From Streptomyces sp. AC1-42W (lineage in GTDB: Bacteria > Actinomycetota > Actinomycetes > Streptomycetales > Streptomycetaceae), in contig NZ_QKWY01000002.1 of NCBI RefSeq assembly GCF_003248355.1, positions 2,914,001 to 2,978,000 of the forward strand: a stretch of 64,000 bases of DNA, read 5' to 3'. Positions 1-8,041 of this stretch are shown in pieces (positions within the stretch are counted from its first letter, which is position 1; each line of letters begins with the position of its first letter). Below the pieces are notes generated by a model. The model was not told where the DNA came from. It saw nothing but the letters and a program-made list of their open reading frames with translations, and did not search any database. Position numbers and translations under genes: made by a program.

Positions 1-8
1 GGCGCCGT

Positions 9-37
9 GATAGCGGGGCGATAGGGGCGGGGGCGGT
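9..37 (+). promoter_or_regulatory. SARP-type direct repeat upstream of small secreted peptide gene
   Basis: Heptamer GATAGCG at 9-15 is followed 11 bases later by GATAGGG at 20-26, and a looser third copy GGGCGGT begins 11 bases after that. Repeats phased at 11 bp on one DNA face are the usual target of SARP/AfsR proteins. Nearly the same arrangement lies at 3542-3570, beside the SARP gene itself. Distance to the peptide start codon is about 70 bases, as expected for a -35-overlapping activator site. Binding by the neighbouring regulator is inference. Confidence 0.5.
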
Positions 38-105
38 GCCGTGAATCCGGCTGTTCCTAGCTTGGTGTCCAGAAGGAAACGGAACACCGACGAAGGGACA
101 GTCCG

Positions 106-306
106 ATGACGAAGAACACCACCACCCGCAACGCCCTCCGCGCCGCCTTCGCCACCGTCGCCGTCGTGATCGTCACCGGCATCGGCGTCCAGGCCGGCTG
201 GGCCGACGACGCCTCCGGCACCGGCACCCAGCCGACCGGCACCAGCAGCACCGCGACGCCCGCCCCGACCACCACCGGCTCCACCGACAACAACCCCTGG
301 GACTGA
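106..306 (+). CDS. small secreted peptide, 66 aa, next to SARP regulator
   Basis: It begins with a basic N-terminus (MTKNTTTR), then a hydrophobic segment at about residues 14-31 and an Ala-rich cleavage region ending near WADD, so it looks like a Sec-exported peptide. The predicted mature part is about 33 residues, rich in Thr, Ser, Gly and Pro, and ends in NNPWD. A GAAGGGA ribosome site precedes the ATG. It lies tail to tail with the AfsR-like gene, and its upstream region has SARP-type repeats. In S. coelicolor AfsR controls the tiny gene afsS; the layout here is reminiscent, but I see no sequence similarity that would justify that name. Function unknown. Confidence 0.75.
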   Translation: MTKNTTTRNALRAAFATVAVVIVTGIGVQAGWADDASGTGTQPTGTSSTATPAPTTTGSTDNNPWD

Positions 307-336
307 CCTCGCCCGATACCAGGTGGCGCAGGGCTT

Positions 337-3300
337 CTAGCCCGCGCCGAGCAGCCGCCGGGTCTCCGCCAGTTCCCGCTTCATACCCCGGCTCGTGAAG
401 ACCTCCAGCGCGGGGGCCAGCAGTTCACGGGAACGCCCCGGCTCGTCCGCCAGCAGCCGCGCCAGATCCAGGCGGGCCAGCGCACCACCACCGAAGTCCA
501 TGATCTGCTCCCGGGCCGCGACGGCCCGGTCGAAGAAGTACGTGGCCCGGTCCGGCCGGCCCATCAGCACGAAGGCCTGACCCAGGTCCCGCAGCAGATG
601 CCCCTCGCCGATCACATCACCGGAATCCCGGCACAGCTCCAGGACCTCCGTGAACGTCAGCACCGCGAGATCCAGCTCGCCCCGCTCCAGCAGGAGTTGG
701 CCCACCCGGCGCAGCGTCCGCGCCCGGCCGCCGAGATAGCCCACCCCGTCGTAGATCTCCAGCGCCTCGTCCAACTGCGCCTGCGCCGCGTCCGTCTCGC
801 CGCGCCGCATCCGGATATGGGCGCTCTGCGTCAGCACGATCGCCCGCCCCACCACGTCACCGGCCCGGTCGAAGTCGGCCAGCGACCGCGCGTACAGCTC
901 CAGCGCGACGTCGTCCGCGCCGTTCGTCCGGGCGATCAGCGCCATGTCGCGGCGGCACAGCGCCTCGCCCTGCGGCTCGTCCAGCGCCTGGAACACGTCC
1001 AGCGCCGAACTCAGCGCCTGGCGGGCCATGTCGAACTCGTTGCGGCACATGTACAGCGAACCGAGCGAAGCCCGTACGGCGGCGGTGCCGCGCAGATTTC
1101 CGGCCTTGCGCACGGCGGCCAGCGCCCGTACGTGGGTCTGCTCCCACAGGTCGTAGTGGCCCCGCACCTCGAACAGGGTGACCAGGGTCGTCGCCAGATT
1201 CCAGCTCACATCGTGCAGACCCTCGTCGGCGGCGTGCTCCACCATGCCGCACAGCGCGCCCTGCTCCGCGTCGAACCAGGCCAGCGGATCGGCGAGCAGA
1301 TCACCCGTGCACGACGGGGGCGGCGCCCAGCGCGGCGCGTCACCGTGCAGCACGGTGAAGTCGCCGCCGTACACCTTGCGATGGGCCTCCTGCGCCAGAT
1401 ACATCCAGCCGCCCGCCATCCGCGCGAGCGCGTCCCGGCGCACCTCCGGGCCGTCGTGCGCGGCCAGTTGCTCGCGCGCGTAGACGCGGATGATCTCGTG
1501 GAACTGGTAGCGGTAGCCGCCGGTCCGCTCCACGCCGACGACATCCAGCATCTGCATGTCGACCAGCGGCTCCAGCAGATCGGACGGAACCGGCCGATCG
1601 TCGTCGAGGAGCGCGCCCGCCAGCCAGCCCGGCAGCGTCGGCGTCCGCGACATGCTCAGCAGCCGCAGCAGCCCCCGGTCCTCGGGCGCCAGCCCGTTGT
1701 ACGTGAGGGAGAGGCTGGCCCGCATCGTCATCTCGCCGTGCGCCAGCTCGTCCAGCCGGTGCCGTTCGTTGGCGAGCCGGTGCACCATCGACGCCAGCGT
1801 CCAGTGCGGCCGGGCAGCGAGCCGGGCGGCCACGATCCGCAACGCCAGCGGCAGCCGCCCCACCGTACGCACCAGCGCCTCCGCCGACGCGGCCTCGCCC
1901 TCGACGCGCTCCTCCCCGATGATCCGCGACAGCAGCCGCAGCGCCCGCTCCTCGTCCAGGACGTCCAGCTCCACGCGGTACGCGCCCGGCAGCGCGGTCA
2001 GCCTGGCCCGGCTGGTCACCAGCACCGCGCAGTCACGGCTCCCCGGCAGCAGCGGCTGCACCTGGCTCTCCGTCGCCGCGTCGTCCAGGACGACCAGCAC
2101 CCGCCGGGAGGCGAGCCGGGTGCGGTACATCTCCGCCCGCTCGTCCAGCGAGTCCGGGATGAGCTGGCCGGGTATGCCCAGGGCCCTCAGAAAACGGCCC
2201 AGCACCTCCAGGGTCGTCGCCGGGGTGCCGGTGCCGCGCAGATCGCAGTACAGCTGCCCGTCCGGGAACCCCGTCTCGGCGAGCCGGTGCCCCAGGTTCA
2301 CGGCCAGCGTCGACTTGCCGGTGCCCGGCTTCCCGGTGATCACCGCCAGACCGACTGCCTTGCGCTCCCGGCCCCCGGTGAGCGCCTTCTCCAGCGCGGC
2401 GAGCTGTGCGTCGTCCGCCACGAAGTCATAGGTGGCGGCGGGAAGTTGCTGCGGGCGCGCGTCGTGCGGGTCGCCGTCGCCGGACCGGGCGGCGGCGCCG
2501 TGCGGCGGTACGGGGTCCGCGCCCTGCCCCCGAAGCGACTGCTGCCGCACGGGCGGGGCGGCGGATTCGGCGGGCCCGGCGGACTCAGCGGCCCCGGCCC
2601 CGCCGTCACGCGGCCGGGGCGGCTGGACACGCGCCGGCGCCGGCAGCTCACCGGCCAGGATCGCCGACTCCAGACGCCTCAGCTCCCGGCCCGGCTCCAG
2701 ACCCAGCTCCCGGTCCAGAATCCGGCGCCCGTCCCGGAACGCCTCCAGCGCCTCCGCCTGCCGGCCCGACCAGTACAGGGCGCACATCAGCTGACCGCGC
2801 AGCCGTTCCCGCAACGGGTTCTCGTGGGTGAGCAGTTGCAGCTCCCCGACGAGCCGGTCGTACCGGCCCAGTTCCAGTTCCAGCTGCGTCCGCAGCTCGA
2901 TCGCGCTCAGCCGCTCCTCGTCAAGCTGCCGCGCCTTGTTGGCGAGCGGGCCGCTCTCCAGACCGCTCAGCGAATCGCCCTGCCACAGCGCCACCGCCGA
3001 CTTCAGCAGCGCCACCGCCTTCTCCGTCTCGCCCTCGTCGCGCTGCCGCCTGGCCATCGCGACCAGACCGGTGAACAGCAGCGAGTCCACGTCCCCGGTG
3101 TCGACGTGCAGGACGTAACCCGGCGGCCGGGTCGATATCGAGACCGTGCTGTCGGCGCCGACCAGCAGCTTGCGCAGCCGCGACACACAGATCTGCACCT
3201 GCGTACGGGCGGTCTCCGGCGGGTTGTCCTCCCAGATGAGGTCCACCAGATAGTTCGTGCCGACCACCCGGTTTGCCTCAAGCAGAAGGGCGGCGAGGAT

Positions 3301-3513
3301 GACCTCCTGCCGACCGGGCGGCACCCGCAGTGGGCCGTCCTTGCCCCGTACCTGGAGCGGACCCAGCAATTGAAAGGGCGGTCTCGACGCGCCGGGGGCA
3401 TCCTGGACCGTGTGCGTCGTACCCTCGGCCACCGAGACCCCCAGCTCGTAAGCGCGTTGATACTCCGGGATCAACGACCCCAAAGTTTTCACAACCCTCA
3501 CGCATCTGTCCAT
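337..3513 (-). CDS. AfsR/SARP-family transcriptional activator (BTAD, NB-ARC, TPR)
   Basis: A protein of about 1058 residues with the AfsR three-part layout. The N-terminal OmpR-type winged helix begins at FQLLGPLQV, and the bacterial transcriptional activation domain has many Leu/Arg helices. A Pro/Ala/Gly linker follows, then an NB-ARC ATPase with Walker A GKPGTGKST about 400 residues in and Walker B VLVVLDD, and finally a long TPR-type C-terminal half. S. coelicolor AfsR is 993 residues with the same order. SARPs activate secondary-metabolism or small regulatory genes through 11-bp-spaced direct repeats. The ORF can extend to a TTG at 3543, but that would sit inside the repeat block at 3542-3570; I prefer the ATG at 3513, though even this lies well upstream of the conserved domain, so the start is uncertain. 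No biosynthetic cluster is next to it. Confidence 0.88.
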   Translation of the reverse strand: MDRCVRVVKTLGSLIPEYQRAYELGVSVAEGTTHTVQDAPGASRPPFQLLGPLQVRGKDGPLRVPPGRQEVILAALLLEANRVVGTNYLVDLIWEDNPPETARTQVQICVSRLRKLLVGADSTVSISTRPPGYVLHVDTGDVDSLLFTGLVAMARRQRDEGETEKAVALLKSAVALWQGDSLSGLESGPLANKARQLDEERLSAIELRTQLELELGRYDRLVGELQLLTHENPLRERLRGQLMCALYWSGRQAEALEAFRDGRRILDRELGLEPGRELRRLESAILAGELPAPARVQPPRPRDGGAGAAESAGPAESAAPPVRQQSLRGQGADPVPPHGAAARSGDGDPHDARPQQLPAATYDFVADDAQLAALEKALTGGRERKAVGLAVITGKPGTGKSTLAVNLGHRLAETGFPDGQLYCDLRGTGTPATTLEVLGRFLRALGIPGQLIPDSLDERAEMYRTRLASRRVLVVLDDAATESQVQPLLPGSRDCAVLVTSRARLTALPGAYRVELDVLDEERALRLLSRIIGEERVEGEAASAEALVRTVGRLPLALRIVAARLAARPHWTLASMVHRLANERHRLDELAHGEMTMRASLSLTYNGLAPEDRGLLRLLSMSRTPTLPGWLAGALLDDDRPVPSDLLEPLVDMQMLDVVGVERTGGYRYQFHEIIRVYAREQLAAHDGPEVRRDALARMAGGWMYLAQEAHRKVYGGDFTVLHGDAPRWAPPPSCTGDLLADPLAWFDAEQGALCGMVEHAADEGLHDVSWNLATTLVTLFEVRGHYDLWEQTHVRALAAVRKAGNLRGTAAVRASLGSLYMCRNEFDMARQALSSALDVFQALDEPQGEALCRRDMALIARTNGADDVALELYARSLADFDRAGDVVGRAIVLTQSAHIRMRRGETDAAQAQLDEALEIYDGVGYLGGRARTLRRVGQLLLERGELDLAVLTFTEVLELCRDSGDVIGEGHLLRDLGQAFVLMGRPDRATYFFDRAVAAREQIMDFGGGALARLDLARLLADEPGRSRELLAPALEVFTSRGMKRELAETRRLLGAG

Positions 3514-3541
3514 CCTGCCTGCCGAGCGTGACCGTCCCGCC

Positions 3542-3570
3542 AATAGCGGCGCGATAGGCGGGGGTTGGCG
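3542..3570 (+). promoter_or_regulatory. SARP-type direct repeat in the regulator/NTF2 divergent promoter
   Basis: AATAGCG at 3542-3548, GATAGGC at 3553-3559 and GTTGGCG at 3564-3570 are phased exactly 11 bases apart. The first two copies match the repeat at 9-26 almost base for base. The site lies between the divergent SARP gene (minus) and the NTF2-like gene (plus), so it could serve autoregulation, activation of the plus-strand gene, or both. Confidence 0.5.
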
Positions 3571-3611
3571 GGGGCCGGAAAAGTGCCGGGTGAAAGAGAA
3601 AGGAGGCGTCC

Positions 3612-4028
3612 ATGCACACCGACGCCTGGACGACCACAGCCCCGCACCCGGCGGACGACCTGATCACCGCCGCGGGCACCGACCACGTCCGCCTCGTCTA
3701 CGACTACCTCGACGCCGGAGACCTCGACGCGTGCGCCTCGCTGCTGCACGAACACGTCCGACTGGACCTGCCCGGCGCCCCGTCGGCCCACGGCCGCACC
3801 GCCTTCCTGCGCGCCCACCGCGACCACCTCGGGGCGCCCGCCCGCCACGAGATCGACCGCGTCGTCGCCCGCGACCGCAGCGTGGTGGTCTCCGGCCGAC
3901 GCGTCGGCACAGGAACAGGCACAGGCACCGGCACCGACGACACCCCGGCACGTTTCGTCGACTTCTTCCGCATCGCGGGGGACGGCATGGTGGAGTCCTG
4001 TACGCGCTACTACCACGCGGAACCCTGA
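3612..4028 (+). CDS. SnoaL/NTF2-like protein, 138 aa
   Basis: A small alpha+beta cone-fold protein of SnoaL/NTF2 type, with an N-terminal helix DHVRLVYDYLDAGD, then LLHEHVRLDLPGA and a C-terminal strand pair FVDFFRIAGDGMVES. Members include small-molecule isomerases, cyclases and non-catalytic ligand-binding proteins; there is no basis for choosing. An AAAGGAGG ribosome site precedes the ATG. Residues about 98-109 are an alternating Gly-Thr run encoded by a near-perfect hexanucleotide repeat (about 3905-3935), a place where the length could vary between strains. It is divergent from the SARP gene and shares its repeat-bearing promoter. Confidence 0.75.
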   Translation: MHTDAWTTTAPHPADDLITAAGTDHVRLVYDYLDAGDLDACASLLHEHVRLDLPGAPSAHGRTAFLRAHRDHLGAPARHEIDRVVARDRSVVVSGRRVGTGTGTGTGTDDTPARFVDFFRIAGDGMVESCTRYYHAEP

Positions 4029-4053
4029 CCGGGCCGCGCATCCGGTGCTCGTG

Positions 4054-5265
4054 TCAGGGAGTCACCGGGGCGCGCAGCACGAGCAGGGTGATCTCGCTGG
4101 GCGCGAAGACGCGGAACGGCGGCCCCCAGAACCCGGTGCCCCGGCTGGTGTACAGCAGGGTGCGCCCACCGTGGCGGCTGAGCCCGGCGACGGCGGGCTG
4201 GTCGAGCCGGACCAGATGGTGGAAGGGCCAGATCTGGCCGCCGTGGGTGTGCCCGGAGAGCTGGAGGTCGACCCCGCCCTCGGCGGCCCGGTCCACGAAC
4301 TTGGGCTGATGGGCCAGGAGCAGCACCGGCAGACCGGGGTCGGCACCCGCCAGCGCCCCGGCGAGATGGGCGCGGTGGCCGGCCAGCCCGGAGGACTCGG
4401 CGGTGACGTCGTCCACCCCGGCGACGACGAGGGTGTCCCCGCCGCGTTCCAGCAGCACATGGCGGTTGCGCAGCGGCTGCCAGCCCAACTCGTCCATCAG
4501 GTCCACCCAGCCCTGGGCCTCGCTGTAGTACTCGTGGTTCCCGGTGACGTAGACGCGGGCGTGAGCGGCGCGCACGGTGCCGAGCGGGGCGGCCTGGGCG
4601 CGGCGGCGGTCGGCGGTGCCGTCCGCGATGTCACCGGTGTGGCAGACCAGGTCCGCCTCCAGCGCGTTGACCTTCGCGCACACCCGCTCCGACCAGCGGA
4701 CCCGGTCGAGCGGCCCGTAGTGGGTGTCGGTGACGAGGACGACGCGGGTGCCGTCCAGCCCGGCGCCGAGCCGGGGCAACTCCACATCGAGCGACCGTAC
4801 GCGCGGGACGCGGCGCGCTTCCCCGTACCCCCAGGCCAGCAGCGCGGCGGCGACGCCGAGGACCGCCCAGGTGACGATCCTGGCCCGCGTCCGCCCGTCG
4901 CCGCCCGCGCCGGTCAGCGCCAGGGCGGGCCGCAGCAGCGCGCCGAGGAGCACGGACCAGGTGAACACCACCCAGACCGCCCCGAGGAGCGTGTCCCCGA
5001 CGATCGCCGCCCGGTCCCGCTGCCGTCTGCCGTGCCCGCGCACCATCGCGAGCGGCATCGTGACGAGGCCGAGGACGAACAGACAGGTCCCGCCCGCCGT
5101 CACGGGCAGCGGCCAGTCCTGACCGGTGTACAGCAGCACCCAGCACGGCACGGCCCACAGCAGCACCGGCGCGATCAGGGGGACGTAACGCATCACGCGG
5201 CGCAGCGCGCCCGGCCGTGCCGCGCCGTCCGCGGCCGCGGGCCGGGCCTCGTCGGTGTCGGTCAC
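4054..5265 (-). CDS. membrane-anchored metallophosphoesterase, 403 aa
   Basis: A calcineurin-like phosphoesterase. The full set of metal motifs is visible in order: DTHYG, GDIADG, GNHEYY, an AHQP histidine and GHTHGGQ. The first 150 residues contain about four hydrophobic segments (approximately 27-45, 52-75, 88-110, 131-150), so the catalytic domain is tethered to the membrane as in YkuE/YaeI-type enzymes, some of which act on lipid A or phospholipid phosphates. The natural substrate here is unknown. The GTG start is supported by GAGGAGGA six bases upstream. It converges on the NTF2-like gene with only 25 bases between them. Confidence 0.85.
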   Translation of the reverse strand: MTDTDEARPAAADGAARPGALRRVMRYVPLIAPVLLWAVPCWVLLYTGQDWPLPVTAGGTCLFVLGLVTMPLAMVRGHGRRQRDRAAIVGDTLLGAVWVVFTWSVLLGALLRPALALTGAGGDGRTRARIVTWAVLGVAAALLAWGYGEARRVPRVRSLDVELPRLGAGLDGTRVVLVTDTHYGPLDRVRWSERVCAKVNALEADLVCHTGDIADGTADRRRAQAAPLGTVRAAHARVYVTGNHEYYSEAQGWVDLMDELGWQPLRNRHVLLERGGDTLVVAGVDDVTAESSGLAGHRAHLAGALAGADPGLPVLLLAHQPKFVDRAAEGGVDLQLSGHTHGGQIWPFHHLVRLDQPAVAGLSRHGGRTLLYTSRGTGFWGPPFRVFAPSEITLLVLRAPVTP

Positions 5266-5357
5266 GGTTGTCCTCCTCGGCCGGCCGGAATGCCGCGGCG
5301 CACTGTACCCGCTCTCCCCGGCCCCACGCGTCCGGCGGGTACCGGCCGCACGGCGAA

Positions 5358-5383
5358 GCCCCGCCGGACGGGTCCGGCGGGGC
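5358..5383 (-). terminator. GC-rich hairpin downstream of the Cys-rich protein gene
   Basis: A perfect 12-bp stem (5358-5369 with 5372-5383) closes a two-base loop just past the stop codon of the minus-strand gene ending at 5398. There is no U-tract, as is common in Streptomyces. It separates this operon from the metallophosphoesterase gene. Confidence 0.6.
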
Positions 5384-5397
5384 GAGGAACGGGACGA

Positions 5398-5862
5398 TCA
5401 GCCGGCCTCGGCGGCGATCCACGCGTCCAGCTGTTCGCGGGTGGTGCTGGGGTCCGCGATCAGTCCGGACAGTTCGTCGTCGGCGAGATGCCGGGTCGAG
5501 ACCGCCGGACAGCGCCGGCACCCCTCGACACCGCTCTGGGCCCACCACTGGCACCGCGCCCGCAGATGGCAGCGCGGAACGTTCGACTCGGCGGCCGGAG
5601 GTGCGGCCAGCACCCGTTCGATGAGGGTGCAGTCGTTGCCCCGGCGGTTGGCGCAGCCGGAGACACAGTGCGAGGCGAACCGCAGGATGCGCCGCGGTTC
5701 GACTCCCTCGGGCACATCGCCCAGCACCTGCGACGCCGGTACCGGATCGGCCAGGTACACCACCCGGCCGTCCTGCCCGGAGCGCACGCCCAGCACGACC
5801 GACTCGGGCGCGTGGGCGTCACCGCTCGGACACCAGCTCGTCGGGGTCTCCTTCTCGTCCAC
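5398..5862 (-). CDS. Cys-rich protein of unknown function, 154 aa
   Basis: Seven cysteines are concentrated between residues about 65 and 120: HCVSGC, NDCT, RCHLRARCQWW and EGCRRCP. The spacing suggests an Fe-S or zinc site, but I cannot assign a family. There is no signal peptide or membrane segment. It begins with GTG 18 bases after the stop of the small secreted peptide gene 5881-6093, so the two are almost certainly co-transcribed. A partner gene of a tiny exported peptide could be a processing, immunity or redox protein; that is speculation. Confidence 0.7.
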   Translation of the reverse strand: MDEKETPTSWCPSGDAHAPESVVLGVRSGQDGRVVYLADPVPASQVLGDVPEGVEPRRILRFASHCVSGCANRRGNDCTLIERVLAAPPAAESNVPRCHLRARCQWWAQSGVEGCRRCPAVSTRHLADDELSGLIADPSTTREQLDAWIAAEAG

Positions 5863-5880
5863 GGTCCTCGCCCCCCGTCG

Positions 5881-6093
5881 TCAGACGGCCTGGCCGACCG
5901 GGTCGGTGCCCAGGGGCCCGCCGGCGTCCAGGTGGGTGGCCTGCTCGATGTGCGCCTTCAGCTGCTCCAGCGACGTGATGCGCTCGCCGTTGGCGGGCGC
6001 GGCCGATGCCGTGGTCGCGCCCGCCACGAGGAGGCCGGCGGCGAGGAGGGCGGCGGCGCCGGTGGCCGCCGCCGTGCGGGACGAGTTCTTCAT
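5881..6093 (-). CDS. tiny secreted peptide, 70 aa, in operon with Cys-rich protein
   Basis: A clear Sec signal: MKNSSRT, a hydrophobic Ala/Leu stretch to about residue 29, then a TASAAPA cleavage site. The mature peptide would be about 38 residues, containing an amphipathic stretch (ITSLEQLKAHIEQAT) and a Gly/Pro-rich tail, with no cysteine. GGGAG lies seven bases before the ATG. It is the first gene of a two-gene operon. It could be an extracellular structural or signalling peptide or a RiPP-like precursor; nothing in the sequence decides. Confidence 0.7.
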   Translation of the reverse strand: MKNSSRTAAATGAAALLAAGLLVAGATTASAAPANGERITSLEQLKAHIEQATHLDAGGPLGTDPVGQAV

Positions 6094-6264
6094 GGTCGAC
6101 TCCCTGATGCTGGGGACGTGGTTGGCTGCACGCTATGCGCCGGTCCACGGCCCGGACGGCAGTCGCGGCGGCGGTTGACCGGCAGTTCGCGACATCCGGG
6201 AGTCCTCGGTCGTGCCCTCCTCGGCCGTGCTCGGTCCTGGGCCGTGCCCGGTCCCCGTTCGGGC

Positions 6265-7974
6265 TCAGTCCTCGGCGCCGACCCGTTCGTAGACGATCCG
6301 TCCGTCGAAGACCGTCATGTCGACGGGCAGGTCCGGGATGTCGTGCGGATCGGCCGCGCGCAGATCGCCGCCGAGGACGCACAGATCGGCGACCTTGCCG
6401 GGCTCCACGGTGCCCTTCCAGGACTCGGCGAAGTCCTGCCGGGCGGCGTTGACGGTGTACGCGCGCAACGCGGTCTCCAGCGGTACGCACTGCTCGGGAC
6501 CGCTGACCCGGCCGGTGGCCTTGGACTCGCGCAGCAGCATCGCGGCGACCCCGCGCCGCCAGTCCGGCGCGGTGATCGGGGCGTCGGAGCCCACACAGAC
6601 GGCGATGCCCGCCTCCACAGCCGAGCGCACCGGCCACATGTAGTCCGAGCGCGCGCTGCCCACGATGCCGTCCATCAGGTCCGCGATGGTCCACTTGATG
6701 GCCGGGTTCATATTGATGCCGTAGCCGTGCGCGGCCAGCTTCGCCAGGCTCCGCTCGGAGGCGAAGTCGCCGTGGATGACGTAGTGCCGGGCGTCCGGGC
6801 GCGGGTGGGCGAGCTGGGCGGCGGCGAACGCGTCGACCACGCTGTCGATCGCGCGGTCGCCGGTCACATGCACCCCGAGCTGGTATCCGGCGGTGTGCGC
6901 GATCCGGATCATCTCGGCCAGCTCCGCCTCCTTCAGCCCGCTGTCGGCACCGTGCACGCACAGCCCGCCGTGGCCGCCGGCCGGGTAGGGCTCATGCATC
7001 CAGGCGGTCTCGTTGGGCGGCACCCCGTCCGCGAACACCTTGACGCCGATCACGGCGAGCCGCCGCTCGTCCACGTCGTCCGGCACGGCCGCCCCGTCGA
7101 GCCCGGCCCGCACGTCGGCCGCCGAACCGCCCATCGGCGCGGGCAGCAGCAGCGCGCGCACGCGGGCCTCCAGCTGTCCGGCGCGGACCAGTTCGACGTA
7201 CGCGTGCAGGGTGGCGGTGTCCAGGCCGCCGCCCAGGATCTCGGCGCCGCCCGGTCCGAGGCCCGGCTCGGTGTAACTGGTGATGCCCAGGGCGTGCAGC
7301 GCGCTCACCGCCGACAGGACGGCCTCCTTGCGCTGGGCCACGCTCACCGGGGGCACCAGGCCCTGCACCAGGGCCTGCGCCGTCTCCTTGAGGACGCCGG
7401 TGGGCTCGCCCGCCGCGTCGGTGTCGATCACCCCGCCCGCCGGAGCCTCGAAGTCCCGGTCGATTCCGGCGAGTTCGAGGGCGCGGGAGTTCACCCACAC
7501 CATGTGCCCGGAGAAGTCGGTCAGGCAGACCGGGTGGTCGGGGGCGGCGGCGTCCAGGTCGGCGCGGTGCGGGCGGCGGGCCGGGTCGGCCAGGCACTCC
7601 GCCAGATAGCCGACGTCCCAGCCCAGGCCGGTGATCCACTCCCCGGCGGGAGTGCCGGCGGCGGCCTCGCGCACCGCGTCCGCGATGTCGGCGATCGACT
7701 CCACGGCCGGGTGGCCGAGGTCCAGCGCGAACGGCGGGCTGGTCAGCGCCCACGCCGCCGCGTGCAGATGCGAGTCGTTGATGCCGGGCAGCACCGTGCG
7801 CCCGGCCAGCTCCACGACGCGGGTACCGGGTCCGGCCAGGGCCCGTATCTCCGCGTCGCCGCCCACGGCGAGTATCCGGCCGTCCCGTACGGCGACCGCC
7901 TCGGCGACGGAGAAGGCGTCGTCGACGGTCAGGACGTCGCCGCCGGTCAGGATGAGGTCCGCTGTCTCCGGCAT
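6265..7974 (-). CDS. amidohydrolase family 3 (YtcJ / N-substituted formamide deformylase-like), 569 aa
   Basis: A metal-dependent amidohydrolase of the amidohydrolase-3 group. Visible signatures are the N-terminal beta sandwich ADLILTGGDVLTVDD, GINDSHLHAA (HxH metal site), GVKVFADGVPP, the histidines in LGVHVTGDR and YVIHGD, and the late Asp in GSDAPI. Family members hydrolyse N-substituted formamides and other exocyclic amides. The ATG at 7974 has AGAAGGG upstream; a longer in-frame extension is low-complexity and rejected. It is the last gene of the minus-strand operon that starts with the phosphotriesterase pair. A related copy lies at 22626-24017, so the island may hydrolyse two amide substrates or act in two steps. 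Confidence 0.85.
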   Translation of the reverse strand: MPETADLILTGGDVLTVDDAFSVAEAVAVRDGRILAVGGDAEIRALAGPGTRVVELAGRTVLPGINDSHLHAAAWALTSPPFALDLGHPAVESIADIADAVREAAAGTPAGEWITGLGWDVGYLAECLADPARRPHRADLDAAAPDHPVCLTDFSGHMVWVNSRALELAGIDRDFEAPAGGVIDTDAAGEPTGVLKETAQALVQGLVPPVSVAQRKEAVLSAVSALHALGITSYTEPGLGPGGAEILGGGLDTATLHAYVELVRAGQLEARVRALLLPAPMGGSAADVRAGLDGAAVPDDVDERRLAVIGVKVFADGVPPNETAWMHEPYPAGGHGGLCVHGADSGLKEAELAEMIRIAHTAGYQLGVHVTGDRAIDSVVDAFAAAQLAHPRPDARHYVIHGDFASERSLAKLAAHGYGINMNPAIKWTIADLMDGIVGSARSDYMWPVRSAVEAGIAVCVGSDAPITAPDWRRGVAAMLLRESKATGRVSGPEQCVPLETALRAYTVNAARQDFAESWKGTVEPGKVADLCVLGGDLRAADPHDIPDLPVDMTVFDGRIVYERVGAED

Positions 7975-8041
7975 CGGTGGCCCTTCTGGCTGGTGAACAG
8001 AGATGGAGGAGGAAGGAGGGGGGTGGTGTCGGCCGGTCCGG

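Noticed and set aside
598..3531. 977-codon open frame antisense to the SARP gene
   Set aside because: Shadow of third-position GC bias; no domain, and His/Gln/Arg/Pro-rich composition typical of antisense frames.
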